Shown: positions 21,196 to 21,424 of the stretch, piece after piece | How positions within the stretch are numbered: position 1 is the stretch's first letter | How the letters are laid out: each line of letters opens with the position of its first letter | Origin: a virus | IMG/VR virus record: IMGVR_UViG_3300027852_000188 | Coordinates: 1-21,424 of that record | Reading direction: 5' to 3' (one strand) | DNA length: 21,424 bases | The notes under the pieces: generated by a model | What the model was told of the DNA's origin: nothing | Databases searched by the model: none | What the model saw: only the letters and a program-made list of their open reading frames with translations | Program-made: the position numbers and the translations under genes

Positions 21196-21424
21196 TTTGG
21201 CCACGCCCTTTGTTTTTCCCAGTGGTTATTTATTATTGTTCTGTGATTTATATTCGACATATCAAGCACTTTTCTAGTCGGGGTGAACACTGCGCCTGTC
21301 TGCTTAAAGAAAAAAGGAACTCCAACTGATTGGCATTGCTCGTACACAGATTGCACCCAATCTTCATCGCATACCCGCGCGCCTGGTCCGGTTTCCCCGC
21401 CTGCGATTACCCAGTCAATACCCT
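21192..21424 (-). CDS. DUF5131-family (phage Gp37/Gp68) protein, C-terminal part
   Basis: The frame is open from the right edge to TGA 21192, giving the last 76 residues. It reads GIDWVIAGGETGPGARV, DEDWVQSVYEQC, VGVPFFFKQTG, and ends with a polar tail (INHRTIINNHWEKQRAWPK). GGETGPGAR ... DW ... C ... VPFFFKQ is the conserved C-terminal signature of DUF5131, a radical-SAM-like family frequent in phages and plasmids with no settled function. The Cys cluster expected further upstream lies outside the window. The stop overlaps the ATG of the next gene. Confidence 0.85.
   Translation of the reverse strand, partial: GIDWVIAGGETGPGARVCDEDWVQSVYEQCQSVGVPFFFKQTGAVFTPTRKVLDMSNINHRTIINNHWEKQRAWPK

Noticed and set aside
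1-21424. Structural RNA, CRISPR, integrase or att sites
   Set aside because: Searched by eye on both strands; no tRNA-like cloverleaf, regular spacer array, recombinase gene or convincing direct-repeat pair was seen. A tool-based tRNA and repeat scan would be decisive.

Overview
The window is part of the late (virion-assembly) region of a tailed phage or prophage with a P22-like, short-tailed (podovirus) virion. Every gene I can support lies on the minus strand, so transcription runs from the right edge to the left. Genes are tightly packed, with ATGA, GTGA and TAATG overlaps and strong Shine-Dalgarno (SD) sites. There are no gene-free stretches above about 110 bp, and I saw no rRNA, tRNA, CRISPR array or transposase. 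The P22-type head and tail genes, together with a lipoprotein with a type II signal peptide, suggest a Gram-negative host. The phage looks uncharacterised; I cannot name a species.

Reading in transcription order: (1) 21424-19310 is a leader block of small genes. It holds the 3' end of a DUF5131-type gene, a stand-alone peptide resembling the C-terminus of anaerobic ribonucleotide reductase, several small zinc-ribbon proteins, and a lysine-rich protein that is my best candidate for the small terminase subunit. (2) 19310-14579 is the packaging block: a lipoprotein, a 43-aa protein, the large terminase (apparently starting at TTG), the portal (725 aa) and two small zinc-finger proteins. (3) 14560-10704 is the head block: scaffold, P22 gp5-like coat protein and a 525-aa repeat protein likely to decorate the capsid. 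(4) 10597-8138 is an accessory cassette: a glycosyltransferase, two SAM methyltransferases and an HNH-AP2 endonuclease. (5) 8118-7262 has three small basic proteins. (6) 7229-1 is the tail block: gp4-like adaptor, gp10-like plug protein with an inserted YVTN beta-propeller, a fibre-like protein, a conserved 194-aa virion-type protein, a 59-aa protein, a GNAT acetyltransferase, and the N-terminal 275 residues of a DNA-ejection (DNA transfer) protein cut by the left edge.

The terminase and portal package DNA into a shell built from coat and scaffold. gp4- and gp10-like proteins then close the portal channel, and the fibre and DNA-transfer proteins handle adsorption and injection. The most unusual points are the propeller inserted in the gp10-like plug protein, the four-repeat decoration candidate with a nested domain, the sugar/methyl-modification cassette placed directly after it, and two RNA structures next to translation starts (before the coat gene and before the glycosyltransferase gene).
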